A program made the position numbers and the translations under genes. Source: Clostridiales bacterium (GTDB lineage: Bacteria > Bacillota > Clostridia > Peptostreptococcales > Anaerovoracaceae). From it: a stretch of 64,000 nucleotides of DNA. The DNA is taken from NCBI GenBank assembly GCA_009911365.1, contig QXXF01000021.1:25556-89555 (forward strand), written 5' to 3'. The notes below the pieces were generated by a model. The model did not search any database, was not told where the DNA came from, and saw only the letters and a list, made by a program, of their open reading frames with translations. Below, piece after piece: positions 59,891 to 64,000 of this stretch; the stretch's first letter is position 1, and each line of letters opens with the position of its first letter.

Positions 59891-60619
59891 TTACTTGAAT
59901 TTGCTGAGAGCCTCGTTGTGCCGTTTGCTGATGACAGCGTAATATTCCTGCATATAATTCCCCACTTTGGCGTACCACTGAGGATTAGCGGCGTAACGTT
60001 TGTTCACGCCTTTTACTGTAGGGCTGCCGCCGTAAAGCCCGCCGCCTGGGTTGAGATAGCGGGAGGAAAGGCCCCTTGCCACCACATTGATCCCTTCAGC
60101 CTTGGAGGAAAAGCCAGTTCTCCCATAACCAAACATGTTGTTGGGGCGGAACATCATGGTTCCTTTGGCGCTTTCCAGGGAAGCGATGGACATGAGGAAC
60201 ACGCAGTTGACCCCGTACTTTTCTTCTGCGTTGACAAACGCCTCCTCCAGACCCACCAGGCCCTTGCTGGTGACCAGCTTCAGATCCGCCGCCGTCACTC
60301 CGCTGGGCTCGCGCAGATCCAGCTGATAGATCTGGGAAATGGAGTAAGCAGGGATGGATTCCTGTTTGGTCAGACGCTTTGCCGTATAGTTTCGCAGGGC
60401 GTTAGGGATGTTCACTTCTGTGGATTCCTGATACATGGCCTGCACCAAAGCCGCTTCCCTTGCGTCCACCCGCTGGAGAAATTCTTGGATGGCGTGGTAG
60501 CCAAGAGCCACGGATCCGCAGATCAGCAGGACCAGCAGTATGTCAACGATCAACAGGGCCCAAAACCCTTTCCTTGATTTTTTCTTTCGTCTTTTTGCGT
60601 GTTTGATTGTGATTTCCAT
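59891..60619 (-). CDS. membrane-anchored glucosaminidase-domain cell-wall hydrolase
   Basis: The 242-residue protein has a basic start (KHAKRRKKKSRKG), one membrane segment (FWALLIVDILLVLLICGSVA), and an extracellular glucosaminidase/lysozyme-like domain. That domain has the catalytic Glu in FLMSIASLESAKGT, then NNMFGYGRTGFSS and NKRYAANPQWYAKVGNYM. It should cut between sugars of peptidoglycan at the outer face of the membrane. The gene stands alone; the 150 bases to the LuxR-type gene have no clear terminator. Confidence 0.85.
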   Translation of the reverse strand: MEITIKHAKRRKKKSRKGFWALLIVDILLVLLICGSVALGYHAIQEFLQRVDAREAALVQAMYQESTEVNIPNALRNYTAKRLTKQESIPAYSISQIYQLDLREPSGVTAADLKLVTSKGLVGLEEAFVNAEEKYGVNCVFLMSIASLESAKGTMMFRPNNMFGYGRTGFSSKAEGINVVARGLSSRYLNPGGGLYGGSPTVKGVNKRYAANPQWYAKVGNYMQEYYAVISKRHNEALSKFK

Positions 60620-60807
60620 GATGTGACCCTCTCAAAATCATAATCGTTTGCAGTTATGATATCCTTACAATTTCAGCCGACTAGGAAAAGTATACTACAA
60701 ATTTAGGAAAAATGGGTGGAAAATTGTAAAGTTTGTCGTTGTTTCACATGAAAAGAGGGATCATCGGGACGTGTGCGAAACTTGACACAGCCAGATATTC
60801 GTTTGAC

Positions 60808-61785
60808 TTAATGATTTTGCTCTTGCGAATCTAGTGCTTTAAAAATACGTACAGCGGCAGCTAACCGTTCAAAGAACTGAAAGTCCGTTAGATCAAGATG
60901 GGGCTCCATTAATTTTTTCATGTTAGAGATGCGGTATCTGATGGTGTTTTGATGGCAGGAAAGTTTTTTTGCCGCCTTCAAAAAGTCCCCGCCCGTTTCT
61001 ATCCACGCGAAGGCGGTGTCCATAAGCGTTTTTTTGTGTTTAATAAGATCAATATAATCGCTCGTGTATGCCCGCAGGTCATCACTATGCAGATTTGGCA
61101 TGAGAAACCGCCATGTTCCGATATCCGAATAATTCACTAAATCAAGGTGTTCCAGCCCCGCCACCTTGTATGCGCAATAGCTTTCACGAATGCATCTGGG
61201 AATATCATTATCAGATTTGCCGACATCGCTAAAGGCCGTGCGGATGGTATTGATATCAATGCCGTTTGTTTCCAGAAACTCTTTTAATATGAGCTGAAAT
61301 GAGAAAAACGACTCTTCTTTGCTGGTCATGATGATAAAAAATCCCCCATCATAGCTGCCAGGCAGCGATTTCTCGTGGAGCGGCTTGTTGTGATAATAGT
61401 TGTTCAGCAGCCGGTCTGTGGACAGAAGGGCATCCTCCTTCATGGCTTTAAAATATGCGGCGGCCACGTAAGGCTTAAATTTTAAAGACAGCTCATTTTT
61501 CAATAAAGCTGCGTCTTCATGGGAAAAATCATTTTCTAAAATATATTTTATCTTGCTTTCCTCAAATATTCTCTCATCCTCTCTGCGGATGGCCGCCATG
61601 ATATCAAAAATGATGCTTTCAAAATATATTTCCCTTCCAAAAGAAAAAATCGGAATAGCGTGTTCGTCAGCGTAATTAAGGGCATCCCGCGGCAGCTGGT
61701 CAAAAAATATACGTTTGTAAGCAAAGGCGGAAACGCCTGTCTCCTTCGTGGACCTATATGAGAAGGGAATTTCTGTAAGCAGCAT
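60808..61785 (-). pseudogene. PucR/CdaR-type regulator truncated at its N-terminus
   Basis: The frame encodes the middle of a PucR domain (ETGVSAFAYKRIFFDQLPRD), a GGDEF-like linker region, and the C-terminal HTH_30 (LMDTAFAWIETGGDFLKAAK, then KLSCHQNTIRYRISNMKKLM). The first about 60 residues of the PucR domain are missing. The codons before about 61,740 are antisense to an aminotransferase remnant, so a rearrangement has removed the gene's start. The DNA-binding end is intact, and a truncated protein from the ATG at 61,785 cannot be excluded. Confidence 0.65.
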
Positions 61786-62245
61786 GTCAAAAATTTTTTC
61801 CCTGGCAGGCCTCAGAATCGGCTGGATCGCCTCAAAATCGAAGGACGTTTTGGAAGCTTGTCACACACGTAGGGATTATGACACTGTAAGCTGCGGCAAA
61901 CTAGATGATCTGCTGGCTTCAATCGCTCTGAGCAATAAAGAAAAAATATTTGCGAGAAACCGGGATATTCTGCTAAAGAACAGGGCTATTTTGGATCAAT
62001 GGGTTCGTGAGACACCGGAAACGCGCTATGTGAAGCCTACGGCAGGAACTACCGCGCTAGTTTATTATGACAAGGATATCCCTTCCTATGACTTGTGTGT
62101 GCGACTGATACGTGAAAAGGGCGTTCTGATGACACCAGGTTTAGCATTTGAACTAGAAGGTGCGGTTCGCATTGGCTATGCGTTTGACTCTAAAACTTTA
62201 CGGACAGGTCTTGAAAAGTTCAAAGAATTATTGGGTGAAATATAA
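61733..62245 (+). pseudogene. C-terminal remnant of a class I/II aminotransferase
   Basis: The frame reads S-F-V-D-L-Y-E-K-G-I-S-V-S-S-M-S-K-I-F-S-L-A-G-L-R-I-G-W. This includes the PLP-binding Lys (in SMSK) and the following Arg-Gly block of fold type I aminotransferases. It continues to the usual C-terminus (YDLCVRLIREKGVLMTPGLA, then GAVRIGYAFD). The N-terminal half is missing, cut at the same point as the PucR gene. No start or promoter of its own is seen. Confidence 0.7.
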
Positions 62246-62334
62246 CGGACAAACCTGCTTGCGTTAAAAAATGACAGCCGAGTAGTTGATTTTGTAAAGA
62301 TTAGTTGACACATTTTTCTCAAGGATTTTGTGCC

Positions 62335-63252
62335 TTATGCTGCCTCTTTCAAAGAATCATAGTATTGCTGTCGTTTGACCATCGGAGGAAGCCCACCATT
62401 AGCAGAGCATATCCTCCGGTTATTCCAGTAGCCGATAAAATACCCCCAGATGATAGTCCTGAGTTCGTCCGTGGTCATTTCTTCTATGCCATAACGGTCA
62501 TACAGTAATTCTGATTTCATTCTGGCCCACATGCTTTCACAGCGGGCATTATCGTGGCGTCTTCCTCCTGCGCTGTTCATGCTTTGCTGTATGTCATACT
62601 TCCGGATCGCATCCCGGTAAAACTGGCTGGTATACTGGCTTCCTCTGTCACTGTGGATTATGGCTCCACGGATACCCGGATACGCTTTTACTGCATTTTC
62701 CAGCGTCTGCACACATAACGATGCTTTCATGTTGGTATCCATTGCCAGACCGATCACGCTGAAATCGAAGCAGTCAAAAATAGCGGAAACATATAGTTTC
62801 CCATCTTTGCCTTTGATCTCCGTAATGTCTGTGACACATTTTGTCAGTGGTCCCTCTGCGTGGAAATCACGTTTTAAGAGATCATCCGACTTTCTGGCTT
62901 CCCTGTCCGCTTTCGTGATCCCGTTCGGTTTGCGCCTGGGATGATGGCTGATCCCGATTTCCTCCATGACATGGTAAACGGTGCGTTCACCGGGGATTTC
63001 TACATGTTCCGGTCGCTTCAAGATCAATGCCTGATGCATACGGATCCGACCATATGTATCATTGCGTTCATCTTCCTCCAGGATTTCTTTCATGGCATCC
63101 GCCAGAGGCTGATATTTCCATGGACGGTCTCTATTTGCGAGATACTGGTAAAATCCCTGCCTGCTGACATGGAGCGTCCGGCAGAAAAATGCAATATTCC
63201 CTTTTGAATCACCGTCTTTCGTCTTTATTGCAATAAACTTAATTCTTTCGTT
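62335..63252 (-). CDS. IS3-family transposase OrfB (DDE catalytic part, by -1 frameshift)
   Basis: The continuation after frameshifting carries the DDE catalytic core: Asp in VTDITEIKG, Asp in IIHSDRGSQYT, and Glu in NARCESMWARMKSE, with the rve-type fold. From 63,252 the frame reads N-E-R-I-K-F-I and runs into FCRTLHVSRQGFYQYLANRD, the usual OrfB N-terminus. The first in-frame ATG is at 63,093, too late for a complete enzyme, so translation by shift from OrfA is expected. Confidence 0.85.
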   Translation of the reverse strand, partial: NERIKFIAIKTKDGDSKGNIAFFCRTLHVSRQGFYQYLANRDRPWKYQPLADAMKEILEEDERNDTYGRIRMHQALILKRPEHVEIPGERTVYHVMEEIGISHHPRRKPNGITKADREARKSDDLLKRDFHAEGPLTKCVTDITEIKGKDGKLYVSAIFDCFDFSVIGLAMDTNMKASLCVQTLENAVKAYPGIRGAIIHSDRGSQYTSQFYRDAIRKYDIQQSMNSAGGRRHDNARCESMWARMKSELLYDRYGIEEMTTDELRTIIWGYFIGYWNNRRICSANGGLPPMVKRQQYYDSLKEAA

Positions 63253-63578
63253 TTTTCTGACTTCAGACGGCTCGCGGCGAAAAAAGCGCTGGCTTCCTCC
63301 AAAAAGTCGTTTTCTTTCTTCAAACGTCTAATTTCTTTTTCCTGTTCTTTCACCTGTTGGCGGAGCTGGATGAGTTCCTCGTTAAGCATCATAGCGCTTT
63401 GTGGTGTCTGTGAGCCAGCTCCAAGGTCAAGATTACCAAGGCGGTTGGCTCTCATCCAGCCATATATGGTATTCTTGGGAACCCCTAGCTCTTTAGCGGC
63501 CTTAGCCTGTCCAATTTCTCTTGCAAGCTTCACGGCCTGTACTTTGTATTCGTGGTCGTATTGTCTGTTTTCTGCCAT
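63225..63578 (-). CDS. IS3-family transposase OrfA
   Basis: The 117-residue OrfA has the helix-turn-helix of the family (YDHEYKVQAVKLAREIGQAK, then LGVPKNTIYGWM) and a leucine-zipper-like end (LRQQVKEQEKEIRRLKKEND). An A6 run at 63,251-63,256 followed by C lies in the overlap with OrfB and is the likely -1 slippage site. Confidence 0.88.
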   Translation of the reverse strand: MAENRQYDHEYKVQAVKLAREIGQAKAAKELGVPKNTIYGWMRANRLGNLDLGAGSQTPQSAMMLNEELIQLRQQVKEQEKEIRRLKKENDFLEEASAFFAASRLKSEKTKELSLLQ

Positions 63579-63767
63579 TTTTGTTCACTCCTCATTCTCT
63601 TGATTATATCTCAAATCCTTGAGAATAGGGTGTCAACTTTTTTTATACCACATCAAGTTGTGGAAATGAGTAAACTTAGTTATTGTCTGTAACATGGGAA
63701 TAAAATCCTCGTCTTCAGGCGAAACCTTTAGGTCAACCTGCTGGGGATAGAAGCAGGACAAAGGGAA

Positions 63768-63790
63768 TACTAATCACGAGGTGATTAGTA
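63768..63790 (+). promoter_or_regulatory. hairpin at the tnpA start codon
   Basis: TACTAATCAC (63,768-63,777) pairs perfectly with GTGATTAGTA (63,781-63,790) around a 3-base loop. The last base is the A of the tnpA ATG. IS200-type elements are known to keep transposase low by such hairpins; it may also belong to the left-end structure bound by the transposase. Confidence 0.6.
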
Positions 63791-63984
63791 TGACGGAATA
63801 TCGAAGGTCAGCGCATTGCGTGTATGACATAAAATACCATATGGTGTGGACCACGAAATACCGGAAAGCGGTGCTGACCGGGCAGATCGTGAGACGGGCA
63901 AGAGAAGTGATCCGGAGAGTGTGGTGCGACAAGAAGTCGCATAATAAATTGCTGGTCGTCAGCTACCCTATCCATTTGGGGTAA
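63790..63984 (+). pseudogene. IS200/IS605-family TnpA (Y1 transposase) fragment
   Basis: The 64 codons read MTEYRRSAHCVYDIKYHMVW, then TTKYRKAVLTGQIVRRAREV, the N-terminal strand-helix of Y1 transposases. The frame then departs from the family (DKKSHNKLLVVSYPIHLG) and stops at 63,984. The His-hydrophobic-His motif and catalytic Tyr are not reached, so this copy cannot be active. Confidence 0.75.
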
Positions 63985-64000
63985 TCCTACCACAATCTGC

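Larger units (their letters stand above)
62303..63638 (-). mobile_element. IS3-family insertion sequence
   Basis: The ends AGTTGACAC...TTCTCAAGGATTT at the left and its near-reverse complement at 63,614-63,638 form terminal inverted repeats about 26 bases long with a few mismatches. Inside are two overlapping minus-strand frames linked by a -1 shift. I could not fix a clear target-site duplication. The element lies just after the aminotransferase remnant. Confidence 0.85.

Noticed and set aside
59870-60577. 235-codon plus-strand frame opposite the glucosaminidase gene
   Set aside because: It is antisense to a clear glucosaminidase-domain protein with a membrane anchor, and has no recognisable motif or ribosome-binding site.
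1-64000. search for tRNA, rRNA, CRISPR, retron or diversity-generating elements
   Set aside because: By eye I found no tRNA T-arm pattern in a cloverleaf context, no rRNA, no spacer-repeat array and no reverse-transcriptase motif. A program could still find a missed tRNA.

Overview
The window looks like a chromosomal segment of an anaerobic, amino-acid-using Clostridia bacterium. The evidence is Shine-Dalgarno sites of the AGGAGG type, compact operons, a complete histidine-degradation operon of the FtcD plus FchA type, and a Tn1549-like conjugative element of the C. difficile CTn family. A relative of the Anaerovoracaceae is plausible, but that is inference. No rRNA, tRNA or CRISPR array was seen.

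Region 1 (1 to about 14,930, almost all on the minus strand) is one end of a Tn1549-like integrative conjugative element. In transcription order it holds the replication initiator RepA, a DUF5348 protein, a DUF3801/PcfB-like protein, the VirD4 coupling protein, a small protein, Maff2, a VirB6/TrbL-like membrane protein, PrgI, the VirB4 ATPase, a Mom-like protein, a NlpC/P60 hydrolase, DUF4315, DUF4366, a small Cys protein and topoisomerase III. The relaxase and integrase must lie beyond base 1. The element carries a small plus-strand insertion (an HD-hydrolase relic and a 60-residue membrane protein) and a long hairpin whose imperfect pairs are almost all G.U on the plus strand.

Region 2 (about 15,000 to 22,200) is AT-rich at first and full of decayed genes: a HicAB toxin-antitoxin, a broken AlbA/HATPase regulator, a helicase/phospholipase-D remnant, an ArsC-like protein, a GNAT enzyme, and an intact two-gene unit of an HNH nuclease and a SAM methyltransferase.

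Region 3 (22,200 to 36,000) is housekeeping: tadA, a secreted Big_5-like protein, ispE, a GntR regulator and aroK on the plus strand. Opposite lies the aromatic operon aroF-tyrA-aroB-aroA-aroC-pheA-aroE on the minus strand. It is preceded by a consensus promoter, a 31-codon Tyr/Phe-rich leader peptide and an attenuator hairpin. AroE carries what looks like a vestigial shikimate-kinase domain.

Region 4 (36,200 to 41,200) has a DUF4143 ATPase and a restriction-modification pair (a beta-class methyltransferase and a fused nuclease-methyltransferase). Region 5 (41,300 to 49,400, minus strand) is the hut operon hutH-hutU-hutI-fchA-ftcD. It takes histidine to glutamate, ammonia and a one-carbon unit on tetrahydrofolate. 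An orphan hicB and a P1 peptidase follow.

Region 6 (49,800 to 60,600) holds an AlbA-type regulator behind a 13-bp tandem repeat, and two paralogous modules, each a membrane-anchored LuxR-type regulator followed by a secreted M28 peptidase lipoprotein. Both peptidase promoters share a 16-bp motif. A RelB/YoeB pair between the modules is flanked by copies of a hairpin repeat. Region 7 (60,800 to 64,000) is a scar zone: a PucR regulator and an aminotransferase truncated against each other, an IS3-family element and an IS200-type transposase fragment.
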